Shown here piece after piece: positions 1-8,192 of a stretch of 64,000 nt of DNA. The notes beneath the pieces are model-generated. The model was not told where the DNA came from. It did not search any database and saw only the letters and a list, made by a program, of their open reading frames with translations. Both the position numbers and the translations under genes were made by a program. Positions within the stretch are counted from its first letter, which is position 1, and each line of letters opens with the position of its first letter. The stretch spans positions 310,001 through 374,000 of the forward strand of contig NZ_BQHI01000001.1 in NCBI RefSeq assembly GCF_021603585.1, written 5' to 3'. The stretch is from Pseudomonas sputi. GTDB lineage: Bacteria; Pseudomonadota; Gammaproteobacteria; Pseudomonadales; Pseudomonadaceae.

Positions 1-632
1 GGGACGTTGCCCGGCGGGTCGATCTTCTTGCGCAGGCGGCCGATGTGCACGTCGATCAGGTTGGTACCAGGGTCGAAGTGATAGCCCCAGACCTCTTCGA
101 AAATCATCATCCGCGACAGGATCTGGCCGCTGTTGCGCATCAGAAATTCCAGCAATTTGTACTCGGTCGGCAGCAGCGTCAGCACCTGTTCGGCGCGACG
201 GGCTTCGTGGCTGATCAGATCAAGTTGCAGATCCGCCACCTGCAACGTGGTCGGTTGTGCGCCACTGCTGTTCTGCCGACGCAGCAACACTTCGACCCGG
301 GCGGCCATTTCATCGGTGGCGAACGGTTTGGTCAGGTAGTCATCGCCGCCGGCGCGCAAGCCACGCACACGCTCGTCGACGTCGGAGAGGGCGCTGATCA
401 TCAGGATCGGCGTGGCCACCCCCATGGTGCGCAGGGTGGTGACGATGGCCAGGCCATCGAGTTCCGGCAGCATGCGGTCGAGGGTGATCAGGTCGTAGTT
501 GCCGCTGACGGCGCGGTCCAGGCCTTCACGGCCGTTGTCGACCCAGTCCACGTCGAGGCCGTGGCTGCTCAGTTCGGCGACAATTTCCCGGGCGGTCACG
601 GCGTCGTCTTCAATGGTGAGGATGCGAGTCAT
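1..632 (-). CDS. OmpR/PhoB-family response regulator (3' end cut by window)
   Basis: The gene reads leftward from ATG at 632 and is still open at base 1, giving 210 residues of a protein normally about 220-230 long. The receiver domain carries the acidic pair (E8, D9, D10), the phospho-acceptor D52 in LITLDRMLPELDG, and the switch lysine K102 in YLTKPF. A C-terminal winged helix follows, ending in the recognition-helix region (NLIDVHIGRLRKKID). It should be a phosphorylation-controlled DNA-binding regulator of a two-component system. A partner histidine kinase would be expected beyond the left edge, so the stimulus cannot be named. The upstream gene at 930 is divergent. Confidence 0.93.
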   Translation of the reverse strand, partial: MTRILTIEDDAVTAREIVAELSSHGLDVDWVDNGREGLDRAVSGNYDLITLDRMLPELDGLAIVTTLRTMGVATPILMISALSDVDERVRGLRAGGDDYLTKPFATDEMAARVEVLLRRQNSSGAQPTTLQVADLQLDLISHEARRAEQVLTLLPTEYKLLEFLMRNSGQILSRMMIFEEVWGYHFDPGTNLIDVHIGRLRKKIDPPGNV

Positions 633-929
633 GGTGGGCCTGCTGGTCTGTTCAAACGCAATGACAGCATTTTGCCAAGATTTTGCGCCGGCGCTTTAAA
701 TTAACTTTCATGTTCTAGCGGCGACACACGCCACGACCGGGCTTTTGTGCCAATGCATAAAACCCGCTGTTAATGCCCGTTTTTTGCAATTTGCATGGAT
801 CCGAGAAGTTCACTCTTTTTAAGTGTTTGAATCAAAACGGTTTATTTAATGTTGGCGACTGGCACGGTCACTGCAATTCCTCTGATGACGAGTTGTAACA
901 CCATTTTTCATGCCTGGAGCACTACAACA

Positions 930-1868
930 ATGAATAGATCCTCTGATGGGTTTTATCCTGCCTACGAAGGAGAGTCGAGCAACGTCTCGGGCGTGTCCTG
1001 GGGCGCGATCTTCGCCGGGGCTGCCGCTGCAGCGGCACTGTCGCTGATTCTGGTGCTGCTGGGTTTCGGTCTGGGCTTCTCCGCCGTTTCACCGTGGGCC
1101 GGGGAGGGCGTCAGCGCCAAAGGCCTGGGCATTTCCACCATCATCTGGCTGGCCGCCACGCAAATCATCGCTTCGGGCCTGGGTGGCTACATCGCCGGTC
1201 GCCTGCGGGTGAAGTGGGCCAACATGCACGGTGACGAGGTGTACTTTCGCGACACCGCTCATGGCTTCCTCGCCTGGTGTGTGGCGACGTTGGTCACCGC
1301 GACACTGGTGGTTGGCTCGGTGAGCAGCATCGTCAGCGGTGGCTTGCAGGCCGGTGCCAGTGTTGCCGGCGGCGCGGCCGGTGCCATGACGCAAGCAGCC
1401 GGCACGGCGGCGGGCAATACCGACAGTGACCCGTACGGTTACTTCGTCGACAGCCTGTTTCGCGATGATCGTCCCGCTGCCGTCAGCGATGACGCCGCCC
1501 GTGGCACCGTGACCCGGATCTTTGCCCAGAGCCTGGCCAACGGCCAGCTCAGCGCTGAAGACCGTACATACCTCGCCCAACTGGTCGCCCAGCGTACCAA
1601 CCTGACCCAGGCCGATGCCGAACGTCGGGTCGATGAAATCTATGCCCGCACCCAAAAGGCAATCGCCGACGCCAAGGTGAAAGCGCAACAAGCCGCCGAC
1701 ACTGCCGCCAAAGTCGCTGCCTGGACGACGCTGTGGATGTTCATCGCGCTGCTGGCCGGTGCGTTCTTCGCCAGTCTTTCGGCAACCTTCGGCGGTCGCC
1801 GCCGGGACGCGGTCGAGTACGTCGAAGTCGAAACCTACACCACGAGCAACCTGCCGCCAGTCCGTTAA
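930..1868 (+). CDS. Hypothetical inner-membrane protein, about 312 aa
   Basis: I do not recognise a functional family. The start at 930 is preferred over an earlier in-frame ATG at 849 because GGAG lies at 916-919 in front of it. The protein has a Ser/Gly-rich N terminus, a strong hydrophobic segment near residues 25-50, further segments near 68-90 and 112-135, a polar Ala/Gln-rich middle (about 165-265) likely to form helices, and a last membrane segment near 270-290 followed by an Arg-rich cytoplasmic tail. A 24-residue membrane peptide follows after 15 nt, probably in the same transcript, which ends at the hairpin at 1980. Confidence 0.8.
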   Translation: MNRSSDGFYPAYEGESSNVSGVSWGAIFAGAAAAAALSLILVLLGFGLGFSAVSPWAGEGVSAKGLGISTIIWLAATQIIASGLGGYIAGRLRVKWANMHGDEVYFRDTAHGFLAWCVATLVTATLVVGSVSSIVSGGLQAGASVAGGAAGAMTQAAGTAAGNTDSDPYGYFVDSLFRDDRPAAVSDDAARGTVTRIFAQSLANGQLSAEDRTYLAQLVAQRTNLTQADAERRVDEIYARTQKAIADAKVKAQQAADTAAKVAAWTTLWMFIALLAGAFFASLSATFGGRRRDAVEYVEVETYTTSNLPPVR

Positions 1869-1883
1869 TCAAGGAGAATCACC

Positions 1884-1958
1884 ATGCGCTCACTTCTGCT
1901 GTTTTTCCTCGGCGTACCGATCCCGATCATCATCCTGATCGCCCTGTTCGTGCACTGA
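1884..1958 (+). CDS. 24-residue single-span membrane peptide
   Basis: The reading frame starts at ATG 1884 behind a good ribosome binding site (AAGGAG at 1871-1876) and stops at TGA 1956-1958. Nearly all of the product is hydrophobic (MRSLLLFFLGVPIPIIIL and so on), consistent with one transmembrane helix. It lies 15 nt after the preceding membrane-protein gene and directly before a rho-independent terminator, which suggests co-transcription. Function is unknown; a helper subunit for the upstream membrane protein is only a guess. Confidence 0.65.
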   Translation: MRSLLLFFLGVPIPIIILIALFVH

Positions 1959-1979
1959 TTCCTTGAGGCACATGCCTTG

Positions 1980-2013
1980 GCCGCTTCCACCTTCGGGTTG
2001 AAGCGGCTTTTTG
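1980..2013 (+). terminator. Rho-independent terminator
   Basis: GCCGCTTC (1980-1987) and GAAGCGGC (2000-2007) form an 8-bp perfect stem with a 12-nt loop, followed by TTTTT. It closes the 930-1958 transcript and insulates it from the hcn promoter. Confidence 0.85.
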
Positions 2014-2057
2014 CTTTCTACGCAGTGTCGAGTTCGCAGAACCCTACAGTCATTTCC

Positions 2058-2071
2058 ATGGCCTGGATCAA
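2058..2071 (+). promoter_or_regulatory. Candidate ANR (FNR-type) box of the hcn promoter
   Basis: ATGGC-CTGG-ATCAA resembles the ANR/FNR dyad TTGAT-N4-ATCAA, with the right half matching fully and the left half weak. A -10-like TACCGT lies at 2094-2099, so a start near 2106 would place the box centre close to -41.5, the class II position. ANR control of hcnA under low oxygen is established in other Pseudomonas; this particular site is inferred from position and half-match only. Confidence 0.5.
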
Positions 2072-2253
2072 TATTCGTCGGCGCAATATCCCCTACCGTG
2101 AAATTTCCAGGCCCTTGCCGCTGGATCGACTACATTGCTTGCGCGCACTTTGCTGCGCAGACGGAGTAACCCTGCCGGCCCGATAGAGCGATAACCCCCA
2201 CGAGCCGGCGAGGTGTAGTGCAGCAAGGAGCTGTTTCAACCTCACCTGAACTT

Positions 2254-2264
2254 TTCACGGATGA
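2254..2264 (+). promoter_or_regulatory. RsmA/RsmE-binding site overlapping the hcnA ribosome binding site
   Basis: TTCACGGATGA matches the A(N)GGA core used by Rsm/Csr proteins and is, from memory, nearly identical to the hcnA site characterised in P. protegens. The GGA at 2259-2261 doubles as the Shine-Dalgarno sequence 11 nt ahead of ATG 2273. Bound Rsm protein would therefore block translation until Gac-controlled small RNAs remove it. Confidence 0.8.
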
Positions 2265-2272
2265 TCATTGCA

Positions 2273-2587
2273 ATGCACTGCCTAGAAAGAACCTTCGATA
2301 TCCAGCCTTTGACGCAGGCGGATATGACTGTCCACATCAACGGCCAGCCGGTCACTGCCGCCATCGGCGAAACCGTGCTCAGCGTCATTCAGTCCCTCGG
2401 CGTGCGTCAGGTCGCGCGCAACGATCACAACCAGATCAGCGGTGCCTATTGCGGCATGGGCGTTTGCCAGTGCTGCCTGGTGAAAATCAACGGCCGGCAC
2501 AAGCGTCGCGCCTGCCAGACCGTCGTGCGCGAGGGCATGCAGATCGAAACCCAGGTCAACCGCATTCACGGGCAGGAGGTGGTATGA
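2273..2587 (+). CDS. hcnA: Hydrogen cyanide synthase subunit HcnA
   Basis: A 104-residue [2Fe-2S] ferredoxin-like subunit of the membrane-associated flavoenzyme that oxidises glycine to HCN and CO2. The cluster ligands are visible in YCGMGVCQCC near the middle and RRACQT further on. ATG 2273 (MHCLERTFDIQPL) is chosen over ATG 2261 because the GGA ribosome binding site precedes it correctly and the length equals that of known HcnA proteins. It is first in a tightly packed operon and overlaps hcnB by 4 nt (ATGA). Translation is expected to be under Rsm control. Confidence 0.93.
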   Translation: MHCLERTFDIQPLTQADMTVHINGQPVTAAIGETVLSVIQSLGVRQVARNDHNQISGAYCGMGVCQCCLVKINGRHKRRACQTVVREGMQIETQVNRIHGQEVV

Positions 2588-3993
2588 GCCTGCATCCGGT
2601 AATCGTCGGCGGTGGCCCGGCGGGCATGGCGGCGGCCATCGAACTGGCCCGGCACGGGGTGCGCTGCACCTTGCTTGAAGAAGCGTCGCGCCTCGGTGGC
2701 GTGGTCTATCGCGGGCCGTTGCGTGACGGTGTGCAACTGGATTACCTGGGGCCGCGCTATGCCGAGGCGCTGGGCAAATTGCACGGCGATTTCCAGGAGC
2801 AGTCCGGGTTGATCGACGTGCGCCTCAACCACCGCGTGGTCGGCGCCGAAGGCACGCGCTCGCTGGTGGTGCTGGACGGCGACGAGCGTCTGCATGAAAT
2901 CGAATACCCGCAACTGCTGCTGGCCGCCGGTTGCCATGAGCGCAGTGTGCCGTTTCCCGGCTGGACCTTGCCCGGCGTGATGATGCTCGGCGGCCTGCAA
3001 TTGCAGATCAAAAGCGGCGTGGTCAAACCGCAGGGCCCGGTGGTGATCGCCGGCACCGGGCCGTTGCTGCCGTTGGTGGCGACCCAGTTGCACGCGTCGG
3101 GCGTGAGCGTGGCGGGTGTCTACGAGGCCTGCGCGTTCGGCAAGATCGCCAAGGAAAGCCTGGCGCTGCTGAACAAGCCGCAGCTGTTTCTCGATGGCTT
3201 GAGCATGCTCGCTTATTTGAAGCTGCACGGCATTCCGATGCACTACGGCTGGGGCGTGGTTGAAGCGCACGGTGAAGACGAACTGAAAAGCGTCAGCGTG
3301 GCGCCGTATTCGGCAACGTGGGCGCCGGACATGAGCCGCGCCGAACGCTTCGAAGCGAAGACCCTCGCGGTTGGCTACGGCTTCATTCCACGCACGCAAC
3401 TGAGTCAGCAGATGGGCCTGGATCACGGCTTCAGCGACGACGGTTACCTGCGCGCCAACGCCAACATCTGGCAGCAGAGCAGCGAGCCACACGTGCACCT
3501 GGCCGGTGATATGGGCGGGATTCGCGGCGGCGAAGCAGCCATGCTCGCCGGCAAGATCGCCGCCACTTCGATCCTGCTGCAGCGCGGCGTTCTTGAGGAC
3601 GAACTGGCGCGAGTCCGTCGCGACCGCTACCTGGGCAAACTCAAAGCCATCGTGCGTTTCCGCGCGGCGGTGGATCGCTACACCGAACGCGGCGTCGGGC
3701 AGACCGCCTTGCCGGCCGCCGACACAGTGATCTGCCGTTGCGAACACGCGACCCGCGCCGACATCGACCGCGCACTGGAGCAGGGCGTGCAAGACATTGC
3801 CAGCCTGAAAATGCGTACCCGCGTCAGCATGGGCGACTGTCAGGGGCGGATGTGTGTCGGCTATTGCAGCGACCGTTTGCGTCAGGCTACCGGGCGCAAG
3901 GATGTCGGCTGGCTGCGGCCGCGTTTCCCGATCGATCCGATTCCCTTTTCCGCGTTCCAGTCCCTCGGCACGGAGGCCGTTTCCCATGAGTAA
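2584..3993 (+). CDS. hcnB: Hydrogen cyanide synthase subunit HcnB
   Basis: A 469-residue FAD/NAD(P)-type oxidoreductase subunit. A Rossmann dinucleotide motif (VGGGPAG) lies at residues 8-14, and a second nucleotide-binding region (IAGTGPLLP) occurs mid-protein. A C-terminal Cys cluster (CRCE from about residue 384, then CQGRMC and YC near 420-427) is typical of BFD-like [2Fe-2S] binding. The sequence closely matches my memory of HcnB, and the hcnA-hcnB-hcnC order with overlapping starts and stops excludes the related opine or hydroxyproline dehydrogenases for practical purposes. It overlaps hcnC by 8 nt. Confidence 0.93.
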   Translation: MSLHPVIVGGGPAGMAAAIELARHGVRCTLLEEASRLGGVVYRGPLRDGVQLDYLGPRYAEALGKLHGDFQEQSGLIDVRLNHRVVGAEGTRSLVVLDGDERLHEIEYPQLLLAAGCHERSVPFPGWTLPGVMMLGGLQLQIKSGVVKPQGPVVIAGTGPLLPLVATQLHASGVSVAGVYEACAFGKIAKESLALLNKPQLFLDGLSMLAYLKLHGIPMHYGWGVVEAHGEDELKSVSVAPYSATWAPDMSRAERFEAKTLAVGYGFIPRTQLSQQMGLDHGFSDDGYLRANANIWQQSSEPHVHLAGDMGGIRGGEAAMLAGKIAATSILLQRGVLEDELARVRRDRYLGKLKAIVRFRAAVDRYTERGVGQTALPAADTVICRCEHATRADIDRALEQGVQDIASLKMRTRVSMGDCQGRMCVGYCSDRLRQATGRKDVGWLRPRFPIDPIPFSAFQSLGTEAVSHE

Positions 3994-5245
3994 GTTCTAT
4001 GACGTGGTCATCGCCGGCGGCGGTGTGATCGGTGCGTCCATCGCCTATCAACTGTCCAAGCGCAAAGGCCTCAAGGTCGCGCTGATCGACGCCAAGCGCC
4101 CGGGCAACGCGACCCGCGCCTCGGCCGGTGGTCTGTGGGCCATCGGTGAGTCGGTGGGGCTGGGCTGCGGGGTGATTTTCTTTCGCATGATGTCGGCCAA
4201 CCGCAAGCGCGAAACCCAGGGCGCGGCGGTGGCGGTGGACGCCAGCACGCCGCACATCCTGCCGCCGTCGTTCTTCGATTTCGCCTTGCAATCCAATGCG
4301 CTGTACCCGGCGTTGCACCGTGAGTTGCGCGACAACCACGGGATGGATTTCAAGTTCGAAAAGACCGGGCTCAAATTCGTGATCTATGACGATGAAGACC
4401 GGTTGTACGCCGAGCACATCGTCGGCTGCATTCCGCACCTGGCCGATCAGGTGCGCTGGCTCGATCAGGCTGCGTTGCGTGAGTCCGAGCCGAGCGTCAG
4501 CCATGAGGCGCGCGGCGCGCTGGAGTTTCTCTGCGACCATCAGGTCAGCCCGTTCCGTCTGGCCGACGCTTACACCGAAGGCGCCCGGCAAAATGGCGTC
4601 GAGATGTACGTCAACACCAACATCACTGGCGTATTGCATCACGGCTCGCGAGTGACCGGGGTGCAGACGGCTGAAGCGGGGGTGTTCCACTGCAAAACCC
4701 TGATCAATGCCGCCGGCGCCTGGGCAGCGGACCTGAGCGAGTGGGCCACGGGCATCCGGATTCCGGTGAAACCGGTGAAAGGCCAGATCCTGCTGACCGA
4801 ACGCCTGCCGAAAATCCTCAACGGCTGCCTGACCACCAGCGATTGCTACATGGCGCAGAAGGACAACGGCGAAATCCTGATCGGCAGCACCACCGAGGAC
4901 AAGGGCTTTGACGTCACCACCACCTGGCCGGAAATCGCCGGGCTGGTGCAGGGCGCCGTGCGTTGTTTGCCGGAACTGGCGGACATCAACCTCAAACGTA
5001 CCTGGGCCGGGCTGCGGCCGGGCTCACCGGATGAGTTGCCGATTCTCGGGCCGATGGCCGGGGTGGAGGGGTATCTCAATGCCTGCGGGCATTTTCGCAC
5101 TGGCGTGCTGACCTCGGCGATTACCGGGGTGCTGCTGGATAAACTGGTCAACGATGAACCGCTGCCGCTGGACATCACGCCGTTTCTGGCGGACCGGTTT
5201 GCAGTGGCGCCCGTGCAGGAAGAGCGGGCGCTGGAGATGGCCTGA
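3986..5245 (+). CDS. hcnC: Hydrogen cyanide synthase subunit HcnC
   Basis: A 419-residue DAO-family flavoprotein (glycine oxidase/D-amino-acid oxidase fold) that performs the amine oxidation in HCN synthesis. The FAD motif IAGGGVIGAS sits at residues 9-18, and the C-terminal FAD-binding signature (TWAGLRPGSPDELPILGP) is intact. The start ATG lies inside the end of hcnB, so translation is coupled. A perfect 16-bp inverted repeat follows 20 nt after the stop and probably ends the transcript. The operon looks complete and functional, so the strain should be cyanogenic. Confidence 0.93.
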   Translation: MSKFYDVVIAGGGVIGASIAYQLSKRKGLKVALIDAKRPGNATRASAGGLWAIGESVGLGCGVIFFRMMSANRKRETQGAAVAVDASTPHILPPSFFDFALQSNALYPALHRELRDNHGMDFKFEKTGLKFVIYDDEDRLYAEHIVGCIPHLADQVRWLDQAALRESEPSVSHEARGALEFLCDHQVSPFRLADAYTEGARQNGVEMYVNTNITGVLHHGSRVTGVQTAEAGVFHCKTLINAAGAWAADLSEWATGIRIPVKPVKGQILLTERLPKILNGCLTTSDCYMAQKDNGEILIGSTTEDKGFDVTTTWPEIAGLVQGAVRCLPELADINLKRTWAGLRPGSPDELPILGPMAGVEGYLNACGHFRTGVLTSAITGVLLDKLVNDEPLPLDITPFLADRFAVAPVQEERALEMA

Positions 5246-5249
5246 ACTA

Positions 5250-5299
5250 GTGGGAGTTTCCCACCTGATCGTTCCCACGCAGAGCGTGGGAACGATCAG
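5250..5299. repeat. REP-like hairpin, GATCGTTCCCACGC family
   Basis: A perfect inverted repeat of 16-bp arms with a 3-nt loop (CTGATCGTTCCCACGC at 5265-5280, partner at 5284-5299) is preceded by a small 6-bp dyad at 5250-5264. It lies between convergent hcnC and the kef-like gene and may act as a bidirectional terminator. Related copies are at 24422, 45804 and 48557. Confidence 0.85.
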
Positions 5300-5306
5300 G
5301 GGCAGG

Positions 5307-7115
5307 TCAGGACTTGCCCGATTGTTCTTCCAGTTGATCCGACTCGAACAACCGGGCCAATTCCGCCCGCGCTTCCTGGGCGGTCTGCAGCACTTTGGTC
5401 GCGTCGTCGTACACCGCGTGTTGAGCCTCGAGCACCTGCTCGTCATGGTGCTTGAAGCGTTTGATCCGTGCATCCGCCTGGGCCTGGGTCAAGCCCAGGC
5501 CAACCAGCGTGCGACGGCTCATTTCCAGACTGGAGTAATAGGTCTCCCGGATCGGATCGGCGCCGACACCCACCAAGCGGTGAACGTGCTGCCGGTTACG
5601 CGCTCGGGCAATGATCTTCATGTGAGGGTAGAGCTTGCGCACGATCTCGGCAGTCTTGATGTTGGTCTCCGGATCGTCCGTGGCAATCACGAAATACTCC
5701 GCTTCACCGACTTTGGCCGCATTGAGGATCTCCGGACGCATCGGATCACCGTAGAACACCGGCACACCACCAAAACTGCGCGACAGTTCGATGGTTTCCA
5801 CCGAGGTATCCAGGGCCAGGAACTTGATGTTCTGCGCCCGCAGGATCCGCGCCACGATCTGGCCCATCCGGCCCATGCCGGCGATCACCACCCGTGGGGA
5901 TTCGGTCTCGATCTGGCGGAATTTCTCCGGCACTTCCACCGGCTGCACCTTCGGGCTGACCAGCCGAGCACAAACCAACAGCAACAGCGGCGTGACCGCC
6001 ATCGACAGGGTGATGGTCAGCACCAGCAGGTCGTACAGACGCGGTTCGAACAGACCTTGATCGCGACCGATCTTGAACACCACAAAGGCAAATTCACCGC
6101 CTGCCGCCAGCACGATGCCGAGTCGGATCGCGCTGACCTTGTTCAAGCCACCGGCCAGGCGCCCGACCAAAAACAGTAACGGCAACTTCAACGCGATCAG
6201 CAGCAGCGTCAGCCCCAGCACCGTGATCGGTGCGCTGAGCAGCAGACTGAGGTTGGCGCCCATGCCGACACTGATGAAGAACAGCCCCAGCAGCAGGCCC
6301 TTGAACGGCTCGATCTGCGCTTCCAGCTCATGGCGATATTCCGAATCCGCCAGCAGCAACCCGGCGAGAAACGCGCCCAGTGCCATCGACACACCGACCA
6401 TGTCCATCAGCCACGCGGTGCCGATCACCACCAGCAACGCGGTGGCGGTGGAGACTTCCGGCAGACCGGTTTTCGCCACGATGCGGAACACCGGACGCAG
6501 CAGATAACGTCCGCCGATCACCACCACCGCGATACCGCCGAGCACCTGCAAACTGTGACGCACGTCTTCGGCGGTGCTGGTGTGGTGATCGACCCCCGCG
6601 AGCATCGGCACCAGCGCGATCAGCGGGATCGCGGCGATGTCCTGGAACAGCAGAATCGCAAACGCCAGGCGACCGTGAGGGCTGGTCAGTTCCTTGCGCT
6701 CGGCGAGGCTTTGCAACCCGAATGCGGTGGACGACAGCGCCAGACCCAGACCCAAAACAATGGCGCTGTTCAACGGCTGGCCGAACACCGACAACGCCAG
6801 CACGCCGATCACCGAACCGGTCAAAAGCACCTGCGCCAGACCCACGCCGAACACCGATTTGCGCATCACCCACAAGCGTCGCGGCGACAGCTCAAGACCG
6901 ATGATGAACAACAGCAGCACCACGCCCAGTTCCGAGATATGGCTGACGCTTTGCGGATTGCCGATCAGGCCCAGTACCGATGGGCCGATGATCACCCCGG
7001 CAAACAGATAACCGAGCACCGCGCCCAGTTGCAGGCGCTTGGCCAAGGGAACGGTGAGCACGGCGGCGAAGAGAAAGACGACGGCGGCTTGCAACAGATT
7101 GCCTTCATGGGGCAT
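5307..7115 (-). CDS. Kef-type cation:proton antiporter (CPA2) with RCK domain
   Basis: A 602-residue monovalent cation/H+ antiporter of the KefB/KefC type. The first roughly 380 residues form the multi-helix Na+/H+ exchanger domain, including FIIGLELSPRRLW and the LLFQDIAAIPL segment. After about residue 405 comes a Rossmann RCK-N domain (VVIAGMGRMGQIVARIL) that could bind nucleotide or glutathione-type ligands. The acidic/Gln-rich tail is typical. The start at 7115 has GGAG upstream. It is transcribed divergently from the LysR gene. Potassium efflux under electrophile stress is the family role; no KefF/KefG-type ancillary gene is adjacent. Confidence 0.9.
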   Translation of the reverse strand: MPHEGNLLQAAVVFLFAAVLTVPLAKRLQLGAVLGYLFAGVIIGPSVLGLIGNPQSVSHISELGVVLLLFIIGLELSPRRLWVMRKSVFGVGLAQVLLTGSVIGVLALSVFGQPLNSAIVLGLGLALSSTAFGLQSLAERKELTSPHGRLAFAILLFQDIAAIPLIALVPMLAGVDHHTSTAEDVRHSLQVLGGIAVVVIGGRYLLRPVFRIVAKTGLPEVSTATALLVVIGTAWLMDMVGVSMALGAFLAGLLLADSEYRHELEAQIEPFKGLLLGLFFISVGMGANLSLLLSAPITVLGLTLLLIALKLPLLFLVGRLAGGLNKVSAIRLGIVLAAGGEFAFVVFKIGRDQGLFEPRLYDLLVLTITLSMAVTPLLLLVCARLVSPKVQPVEVPEKFRQIETESPRVVIAGMGRMGQIVARILRAQNIKFLALDTSVETIELSRSFGGVPVFYGDPMRPEILNAAKVGEAEYFVIATDDPETNIKTAEIVRKLYPHMKIIARARNRQHVHRLVGVGADPIRETYYSSLEMSRRTLVGLGLTQAQADARIKRFKHHDEQVLEAQHAVYDDATKVLQTAQEARAELARLFESDQLEEQSGKS

Positions 7116-7277
7116 GAGCGGAACTCCAGTAACGCGGTACGGCGGGGGGCGACAGGATAAAGGCTGAAATCATTGCAGATCCAGCGCAGGCCCTGCTTGA
7201 GCGGATGTGCTTCTGTAATAATTTGCATCAATTGGTTACATTTATAACCTCAACGAATCAATTCCCCCGAGTTTTTC

Positions 7278-8192
7278 ATGGCCATCAACTTCGACCTCAA
7301 TGACCTGCAAGCCTTTCGCGCCGTGGTCGAGCAGGGCAGTTTCCGCAAAGCCGCCGACACCGTGCGCCTGTCGCAACCGGCCCTGAGCCGGCGCATCGAA
7401 AAGCTCGAAGACGCCCTCGGCGTGAAGCTGTTCGAACGCACCACGCGCAAGGTCAGCCTGACCCAGGCCGGACGCGGTTTCATGCCCAGCGTCGAGCGTT
7501 TGCTGGACGATCTGGACGTGGCGTTGCTGGGCATCAGCGAAGTCGCCTCTAACCGGCTCGGCCATGTCACGGTCGCCTGCGTGCCGTCGGCGGCGTACTA
7601 CTTCATGCCGAGCGTGGTCGCCCGTTATCACCGGCAGTTTCCGCGCATCAAAGTCAGAGTCCTCGATTCCAGCGCTCACGATGTGTTGAGCGCGGTGGTC
7701 AATGGCGAGGCGGATTTCGGTTTGAGTTTCATGGGCACCCAGGAGGCGGGCGTGGATTTCGAGCCGCTGGTGCAGGAGAGCTACGTGGTTGCCTGTCGCC
7801 GCGATCATCCGCTGGCCGGGCGCAGCAGTGTGACCTGGGACGAGTTCTACCGGCAGGATTACATCTCGCTGGACAAGACTTCGGGCAACCGGTTTCTGCT
7901 GGATCAGGCCCTGGCCAACGTGGTGCCGCAGCGCCCGGGCATCTGCGAGACGCGGCATGTGACGACCATGATCGGTCTGGTGGAGGCGGGGTTGGGCGTG
8001 GCGGCGGTGCCGTTGATGGCGATGCCGGCGGCGGATCATCCGATCCTGACGCGGGTGCCATTGACCGATCCGCAAGTGATGCGCAGTGTCGGCATTATCA
8101 AACGCCGGGGTCGTGCGCTGACCCCGGCGGCACTGGAGCTGGAGCGGCTGGTGGTGGAAATGAAAGTCCAGCCGCCGACGGTCAGCGCTTGA
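7278..8192 (+). CDS. LysR-family transcriptional regulator
   Basis: 304 residues. The N-terminal winged helix (about residues 1-60) has the family helix-turn-helix QGSFRKAADTVRLSQPALSR and the LFERTTRKVSLTQAG wing. The rest is a periplasmic-binding-like effector domain. The gene is divergent from the Kef antiporter and convergent with, overlapping by 11 nt, the solute-binding-protein gene. The likely target is that gene and the MFS carrier behind it, perhaps in response to a di- or tricarboxylate. An inverted repeat GGTTA/TAACC lies about 40 nt ahead of the start and could be its own binding site. Confidence 0.88.
   Translation: MAINFDLNDLQAFRAVVEQGSFRKAADTVRLSQPALSRRIEKLEDALGVKLFERTTRKVSLTQAGRGFMPSVERLLDDLDVALLGISEVASNRLGHVTVACVPSAAYYFMPSVVARYHRQFPRIKVRVLDSSAHDVLSAVVNGEADFGLSFMGTQEAGVDFEPLVQESYVVACRRDHPLAGRSSVTWDEFYRQDYISLDKTSGNRFLLDQALANVVPQRPGICETRHVTTMIGLVEAGLGVAAVPLMAMPAADHPILTRVPLTDPQVMRSVGIIKRRGRALTPAALELERLVVEMKVQPPTVSA

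Larger units (their letters stand above)
1959..2272 (+). other. hcn promoter and leader region (gene-free stretch)
   Basis: This 314-nt stretch holds the terminator of the upstream operon, the ANR-like box (2058-2071), a possible -10 (2094-2099) and a leader with several GGA trinucleotides (for example 2161-2163 and 2227-2229). The last GGA, at 2259-2261, sits in the hcnA ribosome binding site. No further reading frame with a credible ribosome binding site was seen. Confidence 0.6.

Noticed and set aside
2566-3987. Long reverse-strand frame opposite hcnB
   Set aside because: It mirrors hcnB over its whole length, is His/Gln/Arg-rich, has no recognisable domain and no ribosome binding site; high GC3 in hcnB removes stops from the antisense frame.
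2273-5245. Alternative reading of hcnABC as a hydroxyproline/opine dehydrogenase
   Set aside because: Those enzymes share the three-subunit layout, but the N terminus of HcnA, the subunit lengths and the Rsm leader match the cyanide synthase, and no proline-racemase or transport gene is adjacent.
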